Part shown: positions 1 to 7,954 of the stretch, one piece after another
Numbering within the stretch: the first letter of the stretch is position 1
Layout: the number at the start of each line of letters is the position of its first letter
Assembly (NCBI GenBank): GCA_030652115.1
Contig: JAUSBK010000003.1
Span: forward strand, 100,950 to 164,949
DNA: 64,000 nt
Direction of reading: 5' to 3'
From: Coriobacteriia bacterium
GTDB taxonomy: Bacteria; Actinomycetota; Coriobacteriia; Anaerosomatales; Anaerosomataceae
Translations under genes and position numbers: made by a program
Notes under the pieces: model-generated
The model's database searches: none
The model's input: only the letters and a program-made list of their open reading frames with translations
Told to the model about the DNA's origin: nothing

Positions 1-1189
1 GAGTGGGGGTCGCGTGCTCAGACAGTCCTCGGCGGGGGCCCTCGGCGCCTGCGGACGCCTCGGGCGTCCTCGGCGCCTCCCCCTCCTGCGGAACTGCGCC
101 GCCGACCCCCACTCCCGCCACGCTCGCGTCTTCACGGAGTCGCAGCAAGACGATGGGGGCGGCCGGGCTCGTCAGGAGGTCCGCCTCCTCGGTCGAGACC
201 TCGCAGTACCCGCGCACCGCCTCGAGGGACGGCACCATCACCGCAAGCGGCTTGCCCCAGCGGTGCTTCCGCTCGCGCAACCGCACTACCGCCACCTCAT
301 CGCTTGCATCGCACGCCAGCTGGAACCCGCCGAGCCCCTTCACCGCGACGATCGCGCCTGAGCCGAGCAGCCGTACCGCCTCTGCGACGATCGCCGCCGC
401 CCGGTGGCGTTCAGCAGCGACGTCCCGATGCGGTCTCGGCACTTGATCTTTCCGAGAATCCCATTCGGCATCGGTCGGCAGGCCGGTCGGGGGAGGGTCC
501 GCCGCGAGTTCCGCAGCCGGGGGAGCCGCCGGAGCGCGCGGCGAGCGCGCGTCGGCGGCGAGGGCCCCCGGCGAGGACTGTCCGAGCGCCGGACCCTCCC
601 CCGACGGACTGCCGTGGGAGCGATTGAGGTACAGCCTCGGCCCGCACCGGAAGCACGCGTTCGGCTGCGCGTGGAACCGCCGGTTGGTGGGATCGCCGTA
701 CTCGGCGGCGCACTCGTCGCACAGCGGGAAGTCGCGCATCGTCGTGAGGGGGCGGTCGTACGGCACGTCTTCGATGATCGTGAACCGCGGTCCGCAGTTG
801 GTGCAGTTCGTGAATGGGTACCCGTAGCGCCGGTCGCCGGGGTCGCGCAGCTCGGCGGCACAGGCGTCACACGTGGCGATGTCGGGCGAGACGAGCGTCA
901 TCGCACCTGCGATCGTTTCGGACTCCACGATCACGAACGCGTCGTGTCCCTCGGCATCCACCTCTTCGACGACGACCGCTGTGACGACCGCCATCGGCGG
1001 CGCCTTGTCGCGGATGGCACGCACGAACGCGTCGACTGCAGCGCTGTCTCCCTCGGCGAGCGCGAAGACGCCGTCGGTGGTGTTCTTGACCCAGCCGGTC
1101 ACGCGCAGGCGCAGCGCCAGGTTGTAGACGAACGGGCGGAACCCCACGCCCTGCACGACGCCCGTGACGTGCAGCGATACGGCGCGCAC
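1..1189 (-). CDS. hypF: HypF, [NiFe] hydrogenase maturation carbamoyltransferase (partial, C-terminus beyond window)
   Basis: HypF uses carbamoyl phosphate and ATP to carbamoylate HypE, the first step in making the CN ligands of [NiFe] hydrogenase. About 396 residues are visible. An acylphosphatase domain lies at about 1-92, with the motif VVQGVGFRPFVYN near residues 11-23. Paired zinc fingers follow, with cysteines at 107/110, 129/132, 157/160 and 179/182. The start of a YrdC-like domain appears from about 270 (VKGLGGFQLACDA). An Ala/Pro-rich insert of roughly 80 residues (about 190-265) separates fingers and YrdC domain and is unusual. Start is GTG at 1189, five bases after the stop of the upstream gene on the same strand, so the two are probably co-transcribed. 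About half of the family's usual 750 residues is missing past the left edge. Confidence 0.93.
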   Translation of the reverse strand, partial: MRAVSLHVTGVVQGVGFRPFVYNLALRLRVTGWVKNTTDGVFALAEGDSAAVDAFVRAIRDKAPPMAVVTAVVVEEVDAEGHDAFVIVESETIAGAMTLVSPDIATCDACAAELRDPGDRRYGYPFTNCTNCGPRFTIIEDVPYDRPLTTMRDFPLCDECAAEYGDPTNRRFHAQPNACFRCGPRLYLNRSHGSPSGEGPALGQSSPGALAADARSPRAPAAPPAAELAADPPPTGLPTDAEWDSRKDQVPRPHRDVAAERHRAAAIVAEAVRLLGSGAIVAVKGLGGFQLACDASDEVAVVRLRERKHRWGKPLAVMVPSLEAVRGYCEVSTEEADLLTSPAAPIVLLRLREDASVAGVGVGGAVPQEGEAPRTPEASAGAEGPRRGLSEHATPT

Positions 1190-1193
1190 GCGA

Positions 1194-1847
1194 CTACTTC
1201 CCGTGGTAACCGTCGGCGACGAACTTGTTGTTCATCAGCACGAACAGCTGGTAGTTCTGGTCCAAGAGCTGCATCGCATCGTTGCCCATAGAGGGTTGGA
1301 GCGACTCCTTGGCGCCGTTGAACGGTGAGTCGTGGATGAACGCGTTTCGGGCCTCGCGCATCTGCCGCCAGCGGTAGGGGAAGTCGCGGTAGCCGAGCTC
1401 GGCAGCGGCCTCCTCGAACTCCTCGCCGGCGAGCGCGGGGAAGAGCTTGCCGATGCGCGTGCCGATTGCGCGCTGCGTGTCCATCACCATGCGGCGCAGC
1501 GGCAGATCAGCGCCGTGTGCCTCCATGATGCGGTCGAGGATGTCTTCGAGGACCGCCTCGAGGAGCGCCATCACCAAGATGATGACGATCTCGTGGTCGC
1601 CCTGTCGGTGGTAGACGCGGATACGCGCGTCGAGGCGGCGGATCCGCTCTGTGGGATAGACGCGTCGCTCCATGCCGGACGCAGCGCACTTCGGGCACGG
1701 ATGCTCGTGATCGAGGAACGACGGGTCGGCGGTGAGGAAGCCGCAGACGGGGCACTCGTAGTACACGGGCGCCTCATCGGTCTGCGGCGCAAAGACCGTG
1801 CGGTGTGGCGGCTGATAGACCTGCGTGGCGCGATGCTTCTTGCTCAT
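1194..1847 (-). CDS. Zinc-ribbon protein with HEPN-like domain
   Basis: A 217-residue protein of unknown specific function. Seen directly: an N-terminal zinc ribbon (CPVC at 32-35, CPKC at 51-54) and a mostly helical C-terminal half containing RNAFIH at 167-172. That is an Rx4H motif with Asn after the Arg, the signature of HEPN domains, many of which are metal-independent RNases in toxin, CRISPR or abortive-infection systems. By inference it could be an RNA-binding or RNA-cleaving protein. ATG at 1847 is chosen because upstream in-frame sequence overlaps cbiO and is arginine-rich noise. It sits between cbiO (26 bases upstream) and hypF (4 bases downstream) on the same strand. No partner toxin or antitoxin is visible next to it. 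The HEPN assignment rests on one short motif plus helical context. Confidence 0.75.
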   Translation of the reverse strand: MSKKHRATQVYQPPHRTVFAPQTDEAPVYYECPVCGFLTADPSFLDHEHPCPKCAASGMERRVYPTERIRRLDARIRVYHRQGDHEIVIILVMALLEAVLEDILDRIMEAHGADLPLRRMVMDTQRAIGTRIGKLFPALAGEEFEEAAAELGYRDFPYRWRQMREARNAFIHDSPFNGAKESLQPSMGNDAMQLLDQNYQLFVLMNNKFVADGYHGK

Positions 1848-1872
1848 GCGCCGATTGTAGCAGGAGGCGTGG

Positions 1873-2625
1873 TCACGGCCGCGTGTTCCTGACCGCCCAG
1901 GGCAGCTCCAGACCGTGCGCGTGCAGCAGGGCCTCGTCGGTGAGTATCTCGTCGCGCGTGCCGCACGCCACGATCGCACCGCCGTCGAGCACCGCCGCAT
2001 CGGCACAGAGCTCCCACGCGACGTCCATGTCGTGCGTGGCGACGAGTGCTGTCGTGCCCACCTCGCGAAGCAGCTCGATCATCTGTCTCCGCGACCGGGG
2101 GTCGAGATTCGCCGTGGGCTCGTCAAGAACGAGCACGCGGGGGTCCATCACGAGCACGGTCGCGAGCGCGGCGCGCTTGCGCTGGCCGAAGCTCAGATGG
2201 TGCCCCGGCCGGCTGGCCGCATCGGCGAGGCCCACTTCGTGAAGCGCCCGGTGGACGCGGGTGTCCGTCTCCCCCGCGGCGACGCCCATGTTGAGCGGGC
2301 CGAACGCCACGTCTTCGTAGAGCGTCGTCATGAACAGCTGGTCGTCCGGGTCCTGAAAGACGAGGCCCACGTCGCGCCGGATGTCGCGTACGGAGGAGTC
2401 GCTCACCTCGCGACCGCCCACACAGACGGTCCCGGCAGCTGCGCGCAGGATGCCGTTCAGGTGCAGCAGCAGCGTCGACTTCCCGGCACCGTTCGGGCCG
2501 AGGAGGGCGAGCGAGCGCCCCTCGCGCACGACGAGGCTCACGTCGGTGAGCGCCTCGGTGCCGTCGGGGTACCGGTAGCTCACGTCCGCGAGTTCGATGA
2601 GCGGTATCTCACGACTTTCGTTCAT
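1873..2625 (-). CDS. cbiO: ECF-type nickel/cobalt transporter ATPase CbiO/NikO
   Basis: ATP-binding subunit of an energy-coupling-factor transporter, working on the cytoplasmic face with CbiQ and the CbiM substrate subunit. The 250 residues show every ABC motif: Walker A GPNGAGKST (about 43-51), Q-loop QDPDDQLF, signature LSFGQRKR, Walker B VLVLDEPT and H-loop THD. Starts ATG at 2625 with GAGAGG upstream. Order on the minus strand is cbiM, cbiQ, cbiO with gaps of 22 and 9 bases, so this is one operon. Whether the metal is Ni or Co is not decided by this subunit. Nearby hypF and a CooT-like gene favour nickel. Confidence 0.93.
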   Translation of the reverse strand: MNESREIPLIELADVSYRYPDGTEALTDVSLVVREGRSLALLGPNGAGKSTLLLHLNGILRAAAGTVCVGGREVSDSSVRDIRRDVGLVFQDPDDQLFMTTLYEDVAFGPLNMGVAAGETDTRVHRALHEVGLADAASRPGHHLSFGQRKRAALATVLVMDPRVLVLDEPTANLDPRSRRQMIELLREVGTTALVATHDMDVAWELCADAAVLDGGAIVACGTRDEILTDEALLHAHGLELPWAVRNTRP

Positions 2626-2634
2626 GCGTGCCTC

Positions 2635-3513
2635 TCAGTAGAGCGCCAGTGCGGTGGCGGTGAGCAAGGCGGTCACGACCAGGAGCAGTTCGGCGGCACC
2701 TATGCTCGTCGTCGCCGTGACAGGGAGCGTTCCGGTGTAGCCGCGCGCGAGCATCGCCGCATACACGCGTTCGCCGCGTTCGTACGAGCGTACGAAGAGG
2801 TTCCCGGCGATGCTGCCGAGCGCCGCCAGTAGCGCGCGTCCGCGCAGGTGCGGCGCCCGGCTGGCGAGCGCGATGCGCAGCGAGTGCAGCTGGTCGCCGA
2901 GCACGCCAACGTACCGTGCGATGAAGGCGAGCAGCATTACGAAGACGCCGGGAACGCGAAGCCGGCGCAGACCGTCGAGAAGGTCGGCGGTGCGCGTGGT
3001 CGCCGCGAGCAGGAGCATGCAGACCGCCGAGAGCCAGGCCTTGCTCATGATTCCCCAGGCGATCAGCCAGCCGCCGCCGGACCACGCTGCGGCGAGGCCA
3101 GCGGCGTTCCACGAGCCGCCGCTTGCCTGCAGCGGCGCGAGCAGCGCGATCGTCCCGGCCACCGGCAGCACGGCGAGACTCCTGGCGACCACACGACCCA
3201 GCGGCAGGCGTCCGAGCGCCGCAACCGCTGCGAGCAGCGCGCAGAACAGACCGAACTCGGCCGGTCGCAGTGGAGCGGTAGTCACCACGCCGAGGACGAG
3301 CGCGAGTGCGGCGACGATCTTCGCGCGGGCATCGAGGGAGTGCAGCGGCGAGATGATGTACGTGAGCGATTCGAACGCGGTCGTGTGCGCGTGCCGGTGG
3401 GCCGACGGTGCCGGTTCCGCATGGTGATGGTGCGGGTGCCGATGCGCCGGCGCACCGGCGTGCTCGTGCGCGTGCTGGTGGAACCCGTCTTCATGCTGCG
3501 AACGATCCGGCAC
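2635..3513 (-). CDS. cbiQ: ECF transporter transmembrane subunit CbiQ/NikQ with histidine-rich N-terminus
   Basis: Integral membrane coupling subunit linking CbiO to CbiM. The 292-residue protein has several hydrophobic helices and the conserved pattern around SLDARAKI early in the domain (about residue 57). The start is GTG at 3513, preceded by AGGAG with a 6-base spacer; longer in-frame extensions run into cbiM. Notable is the first 43 residues with 14 histidines, including HHHH at 28-31. This is absent from typical CbiQ and is probably a soluble metal-binding or storage tail facing the cytoplasm. His-rich stretches are known in other nickel proteins (HypB, SlyD). The tail's length depends on the GTG start being right. 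Confidence 0.9.
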   Translation of the reverse strand: MPDRSQHEDGFHQHAHEHAGAPAHRHPHHHHAEPAPSAHRHAHTTAFESLTYIISPLHSLDARAKIVAALALVLGVVTTAPLRPAEFGLFCALLAAVAALGRLPLGRVVARSLAVLPVAGTIALLAPLQASGGSWNAAGLAAAWSGGGWLIAWGIMSKAWLSAVCMLLLAATTRTADLLDGLRRLRVPGVFVMLLAFIARYVGVLGDQLHSLRIALASRAPHLRGRALLAALGSIAGNLFVRSYERGERVYAAMLARGYTGTLPVTATTSIGAAELLLVVTALLTATALALY

Positions 3514-3535
3514 CGTCGGCTCCTGTCTACCCTGT

Positions 3536-4480
3536 CTACCCGGTCTGCCCCGAGCGGCGACTGCGTGCCGCGCTGAGCAGGGCGTAGAGGAGCACGCCTG
3601 TGATGATGATGCCGACCACGCCCGCCAGAACGCCCGCAAGCGTCTCGTTCGTGATTCCCGGCATCACGTAGTCCGGCATAGCGCCGCCGATGATCGGTGT
3701 CCCGTCGAACGTACTTCCGAGCCGCTCGTACACGAACTCGAGTCCGTCCGGATTGGATGAGGCGATGAACGAGACTCCGACCGCCACGAGCGCGATGATG
3801 CCCAGTCCGAGCGCGGTCTTGCGGACCGACCGGGCGTCTGCGGGCGGGCGTTGGCCGCGTTCGAGGAGGTCGGGGCGGACCGCCAGCAGGTAGCCCACCA
3901 GTCCCGCGGTGATCGTGCCTTCGCCGAGGCCGATGAGCGCATGCCAGAAGCCCATCGCGCCGAGCACCGGGCCAAGCGGCGCTCTGCCGGAGAGCCACAG
4001 CAGCCCGCCTGCTGCGAGCGCGGCCACGACACATGCCGACCACGCGGCGGCGAAGGCCGCGACGAGCTTCACGGTGCGCGCATCGCGTAGACGCGTCACG
4101 GCCTGGTATACGCCGTAGCCCACAAGCGGGCCGACGATCGCCATGGTGAACATGTTCGCGCCGAGTGCGGTGATCCCGCCATCGGCGAAGAAGACCGCCT
4201 GCACGGTGACCACCGCGGCCATCACGAGCATGGCGGGCCACAGGCCAAGAACGATCGCAGCGGCCGCGCCGCCGGCGAAGTGCCCCGACGTGCCGCCTGC
4301 CACCGGGAAGTTGAGCATCTGCAGGGCGAAGATGAGCGCGGCCAGGACCGCCATCATCACGATGGTTCCGTCGGACATCCGCTTGCGGACTTCGCGTATC
4401 GCGTACGCGAGCACGCCCGCCGAGCCAAGCCATGCAGGCACCCAGGTGGGTGCCTGGAGCATACCGTCAGGAATGTGCAC
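3536..4480 (-). CDS. cbiM: Nickel/cobalt substrate-binding membrane protein CbiM fused to a CbiN/PDGLE-like domain
   Basis: Substrate-specific component that binds Ni2+ or Co2+ through its extreme N-terminus. It starts MHIPDG, whose His2 is a metal ligand in CbiM/NikM, and retains the GGTSGHF loop with a further conserved His. Residues 1-210 hold the CbiM membrane domain. The C-terminal part (about 220-314) has one more N-terminal helix, a short extracytoplasmic loop with PDGLE and a final helix, the layout of the PDGLE/CbiN-like accessory domain fused in NikMN proteins. GTG start at 4480 with GGGAGG upstream. It is the first transporter gene of the operon. Fusion plus hypF and CooT neighbours favour nickel, but that is inference. 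Confidence 0.92.
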   Translation of the reverse strand: MHIPDGMLQAPTWVPAWLGSAGVLAYAIREVRKRMSDGTIVMMAVLAALIFALQMLNFPVAGGTSGHFAGGAAAAIVLGLWPAMLVMAAVVTVQAVFFADGGITALGANMFTMAIVGPLVGYGVYQAVTRLRDARTVKLVAAFAAAWSACVVAALAAGGLLWLSGRAPLGPVLGAMGFWHALIGLGEGTITAGLVGYLLAVRPDLLERGQRPPADARSVRKTALGLGIIALVAVGVSFIASSNPDGLEFVYERLGSTFDGTPIIGGAMPDYVMPGITNETLAGVLAGVVGIIITGVLLYALLSAARSRRSGQTG

Positions 4481-4540
4481 GAGAGGCCTCCCTCATCAGA
4501 CTACGGTCGTCTCGTGCGAACCCTTCTTGGGACGCGCTTT

Positions 4541-4558
4541 CGGCCCTGCGCCGGGCCG
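4541..4558 (-). terminator. Possible attenuating hairpin before cbiM
   Basis: A 6-bp inverted repeat (CGGCCC / GGGCCG, 6-base loop) lies 14 bases past the stop of the 82-residue gene and about 60 bases before cbiM. It has no T-run, so it is weak as an intrinsic terminator. It may separate the CooT-side genes from the transporter, or simply reflect high GC. Confidence 0.3.
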
Positions 4559-4571
4559 GTCGGTGGTAGTG

Positions 4572-4820
4572 CTAGAGTCGCTCGATCGTCACGTCGTCAT
4601 CGGCGGCGACCGAAAGGCCATTCACGGCTGAGTCGAGCTTCTCGCGCGCCTCGCCGAGCATGACGGTGACCTGCGCGAGCTCCGCGCTCGTCGCCGAGCG
4701 GCGCCCCTGGTCGGCCAGGTGGTGCAGCTGCTCGAGGTGCTGCTGCGAGAGCGCGAGCGAGTCGTTGATCATTGCCACGGCCAGCTTCATCTGGCCGGTG
4801 TTGATGCCGCCTTCACACAT
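4572..4820 (-). CDS. Small helical protein, unknown function, in nickel locus
   Basis: An 82-residue protein not matched to a family by eye. It begins MCEGG, echoing the MCEA start of the CooT-like protein encoded just upstream, so the N-terminal Cys2 could be a metal ligand. The remainder looks like two amphipathic helices (QQHLEQLHHL, then VTVMLGEAREKL). Translation of the ATG at 4820 is supported by AAGGAG a few bases upstream. It lies 44 bases after the CooT-like gene and before cbiM on the same strand. By context a metal-handling accessory role is plausible; nothing in the sequence proves it. Confidence 0.7.
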   Translation of the reverse strand: MCEGGINTGQMKLAVAMINDSLALSQQHLEQLHHLADQGRRSATSAELAQVTVMLGEAREKLDSAVNGLSVAADDDVTIERL

Positions 4821-4864
4821 AGTGGCTCCTTAGTCGTTCGGACTGACTGCCGCGATCGGGCGTG

Positions 4865-5056
4865 CTAGCGGGCGCTCAGGACCACGGTGTGGTCGAGCAG
4901 CCGCACCTCCTTGAGCGTCGCCTCCACGGCGCGATGACCGCCGTAGAGGTCGTAGAGCTTGAGGAGTCCGTCTTCGGGCACGATCGTCGTCACGTCGTCG
5001 ATCGTCTCGATCTCGGAGCCGTCGGGCCCCTGGATGACCACGCGGGCCTCACACAT
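4865..5056 (-). CDS. CooT-like nickel-binding protein
   Basis: A 63-residue protein with the CooT family layout: MCEA at the start (Cys2 is the Ni2+ ligand in Rhodospirillum CooT), the IETIDDVTTIVPEDG segment, a DLYG motif and a closing strand rich in valine and leucine. CooT proteins are small dimeric nickel-binding accessory proteins for Ni-dependent CO dehydrogenase. Some anaerobes carry paralogs away from CODH. A strong AGGAGG stands before the ATG at 5056, and the DUF3842 gene ends 3 bases upstream. Its place beside a Ni/Co ECF transporter and hypF supports a nickel-handling role. No CODH gene is in the window. Confidence 0.8.
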   Translation of the reverse strand: MCEARVVIQGPDGSEIETIDDVTTIVPEDGLLKLYDLYGGHRAVEATLKEVRLLDHTVVLSAR

Positions 5057-5059
5057 CGC

Positions 5060-5485
5060 CTACACCTCCTTGCCGAGTGCGGAAGCCACCGTCGCGATGA
5101 CCTCCTCGAGCAGATGGGGAAGCGGGTCCTTCGTGGTCCCGACCAGGTCGAGCCTGGGATTCGTCAGTGGAAGCATAACCTTCCGCGCGCCGCTGAGCGA
5201 GAGCGCCTCGGCCATGCCGGGCGTGACCTCGCCCATCATCGAGTTGGGAATCAGCGCCGAGAGCGGCCCGATCAAGATGTCGGCCTCGCGTACCGTGACC
5301 CGCACAGCGTTCTCGCCGGTGGCGCCGCGGTTGGCGCCGGCCTTGAGCATCGCCGAGGTGGCGGTGGAGTTCGTCCCCACAGCGAGGATCTCGACCGATT
5401 CGCCGAAGGACGCACGGAGGCGCTGCACGATCTCCTGACCGATGCGGCCGCCCATTCCGTCCACGACCATGATGCGCGAGGTCAC
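5060..5485 (-). CDS. DUF3842 family protein
   Basis: A 141-residue protein matching the DUF3842 pattern: VVDGMGGRIG near the N-terminus, ILAVGTNSTATSAMLKAGA in the middle and a NSMMGEVTP segment later. The fold looks Rossmann-like (glycine-rich loop after the first strand), but no reaction is known for the family. Start is GTG at 5485. It is followed after 3 bases by the CooT-like gene, which suggests translational coupling and a shared role in metal handling. Confidence 0.85.
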   Translation of the reverse strand: MTSRIMVVDGMGGRIGQEIVQRLRASFGESVEILAVGTNSTATSAMLKAGANRGATGENAVRVTVREADILIGPLSALIPNSMMGEVTPGMAEALSLSGARKVMLPLTNPRLDLVGTTKDPLPHLLEEVIATVASALGKEV

Positions 5486-5507
5486 GCGCGTGGCTCCGTG
5501 TCGGCCG

Positions 5508-5831
5508 TTACAGCCAGGCCGCTAGCTCGTCGGCCAGGCGCTTCTTCGGCATGGCGCCAACGAGCTTCTTCACGACGGCGCCGTCCTTGAACACGAGGAG
5601 CGTCGGGATGGAGAGCACGTCGAACTTCGTCGCGGTCACGGGGTTTTCGTCGACGTTGAGTTTCGCGACCGTGATGCCCTGGTGCTCGGCGGCGATCTCC
5701 TCGAGCACGGGTTCCATCATGCGGCACGGGCCGCACCACGGGGCCCAGAAGTCGAGCACGACAGGCTTGTCGCTGCCGACGACATCGGCCTCGAAGCTCG
5801 CGTCGGTCACATGCTTTAGCGTCTCGCTCAT
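5508..5831 (-). CDS. trxA: Thioredoxin
   Basis: A 107-residue cytoplasmic thioredoxin with the active site WCGPC (Cys33, Cys36) and the cis-proline region SIPT. ATG at 5831 has GGGAG upstream. The longer in-frame extension overlaps trxB and is rejected. trxB ends 32 bases upstream on the same strand, so TrxB and TrxA form a complete NADPH-thioredoxin system in one operon. The pair could also reduce the selenocysteine peroxiredoxin encoded at 37.4-37.9 kb, which lacks an obvious resolving Cys; that link is inference. Confidence 0.96.
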   Translation of the reverse strand: MSETLKHVTDASFEADVVGSDKPVVLDFWAPWCGPCRMMEPVLEEIAAEHQGITVAKLNVDENPVTATKFDVLSIPTLLVFKDGAVVKKLVGAMPKKRLADELAAWL

Positions 5832-5863
5832 CGAGTGCTCCCTTCGGGCGTCCTGTATGTCCC

Positions 5864-6805
5864 TCAGTCGATCTGACACAGACGGTCGTCGATATACCTG
5901 AGTGCCTCGAACGCTGCCGAGGCCCCACCTGATGCGGCCGTGATGACCTGCTTCAGGTCGGACACGGTCACGTCGCCCGCCGCGTACAGCCCAGGGTACG
6001 ACGTGAGTCCGTTGTGGTCTATCTTCACGTATCCCTTCCCGTCCAGGTCGCAAAGGTCACGCACGAGATCGCTCTTCGGCTCGACGCCCACGAAGATGAA
6101 GATGCCGTCGAGGGGGAGGAACTCGTCCGGCTCGCCGTTGGTGGCCTGTAGCTGGAGACCGGCCACCTTGCCGTCGGCGCCCTTGACCTCGACCGGCACG
6201 CGGCTCCACTTCATCTCGATCTTCTCGTTTTCGAAGCAGCGCTCCTGGATGCACTTGGTGGCGCGGAGCTCGTCCCGGCGATGGATGACGTAGACCTTCG
6301 CCGCGAACTTGGTGAGGAAGAGCGCTTCTTCCACTGCCGCATCGCCACCGCCGATGATCGCGACCGTCTTCTCGCGGAACAGCGCGCCGTCGCAGGTGGC
6401 ACACCAGGAGACGCCGCGCCCCGTGAACTCGGCCTCTCCCGGGATGCCGAGCTTCCGTGGCACCGCGCCTGTCGCGAGGATGACGGTCTTGGCGAGCGTC
6501 TGCTGCCCTTCCGAGTCGGTCAGCACGAAGTCCAGGTCGCTCGGCTCGATGCTCTCCACCGAGGCGAACGTGCGGAACTCGGCGCCGAAGCGCTCGGCCT
6601 GGCGATGCATGAGGTCCCCGAGCTCGGCGCCCGAGATTCCTTCGGGAAACGCGGGGTAGTTCTCCACGTGGTCGGTCGTGACGATCTGGCCCCCGGGCAG
6701 CGCGGTCTCGAAGACGACAGTCTTCGCGCGCGCACGGGCCGCGTAGAGTGCCGCGGTCAGACCGGCAGGTCCACCGCCGACGATAGCGATATCGACGCTC
6801 TCCAC
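5864..6805 (-). CDS. trxB: Thioredoxin reductase
   Basis: FAD/NADPH disulfide reductase of the low-molecular-weight bacterial type. Its 313 residues are the usual length. FAD-binding GGGPAG lies near residues 10-15, the redox-active CATC in SWCATCDG near 135-138, the NADPH-binding [10 protein letters not shown] follows, and a C-terminal FAD motif AAGDV is present. The GTG start at 6805 shares a base with the TAG stop of the upstream PIN-TPR gene, so the two are translationally coupled. It reduces the thioredoxin encoded next downstream. Confidence 0.96.
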   Translation of the reverse strand: MESVDIAIVGGGPAGLTAALYAARARAKTVVFETALPGGQIVTTDHVENYPAFPEGISGAELGDLMHRQAERFGAEFRTFASVESIEPSDLDFVLTDSEGQQTLAKTVILATGAVPRKLGIPGEAEFTGRGVSWCATCDGALFREKTVAIIGGGDAAVEEALFLTKFAAKVYVIHRRDELRATKCIQERCFENEKIEMKWSRVPVEVKGADGKVAGLQLQATNGEPDEFLPLDGIFIFVGVEPKSDLVRDLCDLDGKGYVKIDHNGLTSYPGLYAAGDVTVSDLKQVITAASGGASAAFEALRYIDDRLCQID

Positions 6806-7944
6806 TAGATGCTCCCCTCGATCGGGAGGTACGAGGGGTCGATGTCGACGGACACGCCCGCCTCCTCGGCCTCCTGCTTGATCGTTTGCAGGTATCCCCG
6901 GGCGTCGGCGTCGATGAGTTCGTCATGCGGTTCGCTCGAGTCGGCGAGCAGGTCGATCACCGTTATGAACTGACGTGAGGCCGCCTCGTAGTCCGAGCGG
7001 CCGCGCCAGTAGAACACGCCCAGGTTGAAGTTCGCCTGCGGGTGACCGGGATCGGCCTCGATGACCTGGGAGGCCTCCTGGATCGCCCGATCGGTCTCGC
7101 CGATGTAGAAGTACAGGACCGCCATGTCGGTGCGGACATCGGTGTCGTCCGGCTCGGATTCGAGGTATCGCGTGTAGTAGTCGATGCCCTTCTGCGCGTA
7201 CGCTGCACCGCCGGTCTGGCTGTGGATCTGGTAGTACGCGTTGCCCACCTGCTTGATCGCAGCGGGGTCGTTCGGGCTCGCCTGAAGGGCGGTCAGACCG
7301 TCGAGCAGATTGCGCTCGTCTGCCGAGAGCAGATCGCGGAACTCGGTTGGCACGCCGGTGGAGCCACCGTTGTTCGCGCCGGTGAGCCGTGAGGTGTAGA
7401 AGGACAGGGCGAGCACGCCCGCGAACACCGCGACCGAGATGGCCAGAATGGTGATCGGCGTCTTGTAGCGCTGGAACCAGCGGATCGTCCGTCTGCCGAG
7501 ACCAGCGTCCACCTCTGTGCGGCGCTCGACTTTGATGCCGTAGGTCTGAGCCTTGAGCAGCATGTTGAGGTCGTTGGTCACGAGCGTAAGGTTCTCGCAG
7601 CCGTCGACACACTGCTGATATGCCGTGGCGAGGATCCGATCGTCGGCGTTGCGGGTCCCGAGTCCTTCTGGCAGGCTCACGTCGCCGGCGAGCGGCGCGA
7701 CGCGGATTGTCCCGCCGTCGGGGAGCGCGAAGCCCTCGATCAGACTGCCGTTCTCGGAGAACTCGAAGAGCATCCTGCTGACCTCGCGGCCCCGGAAACG
7801 CAGGTCGGGATCCACACGCGAGATCTTGAGCTTGTCGATCTCGCCCAGGACCGTCTCCGGTATCACGACGTTCGCGTCGGGGTAGGCGAGGAGGGCCCCC
7901 GGGTCTGAGAGCAGGACGTTGGTGTCAAGGACTACGGTCCGCAT
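6805..7944 (-). CDS. PIN domain - transmembrane helix - TPR fusion protein
   Basis: A 379-residue protein joining three modules. Residues 1-150 are a PIN-like nuclease domain of the type found at the N-terminus of PhoH2/YlaK proteins. It starts VLDTNVLLSDP, and acidic positions D7, E35, D101/D102 and D125 look like an intact metal site. A single hydrophobic helix lies at about 163-185. The rest (about 195-379) is TPR-like helical repeats, which by the positive-inside pattern would be outside the cytoplasm. GAAGAAGG precedes the ATG at 7944. Such PIN-TM-TPR proteins are not a standard textbook family. A membrane-tethered RNase with an outside-facing TPR is inferred, and the TPR assignment rests on repeat patterns such as A..Y..IG...A...A at about 290-350. 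Confidence 0.8.
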   Translation of the reverse strand: MRTVVLDTNVLLSDPGALLAYPDANVVIPETVLGEIDKLKISRVDPDLRFRGREVSRMLFEFSENGSLIEGFALPDGGTIRVAPLAGDVSLPEGLGTRNADDRILATAYQQCVDGCENLTLVTNDLNMLLKAQTYGIKVERRTEVDAGLGRRTIRWFQRYKTPITILAISVAVFAGVLALSFYTSRLTGANNGGSTGVPTEFRDLLSADERNLLDGLTALQASPNDPAAIKQVGNAYYQIHSQTGGAAYAQKGIDYYTRYLESEPDDTDVRTDMAVLYFYIGETDRAIQEASQVIEADPGHPQANFNLGVFYWRGRSDYEAASRQFITVIDLLADSSEPHDELIDADARGYLQTIKQEAEEAGVSVDIDPSYLPIEGSI

Positions 7945-7954
7945 ATGGCCTTCT

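Noticed and set aside
4486..4506. CTGATGAG on the minus strand suggestive of a hammerhead ribozyme core
   Set aside because: The required GAAA and cleavage-site elements with three stems are absent.
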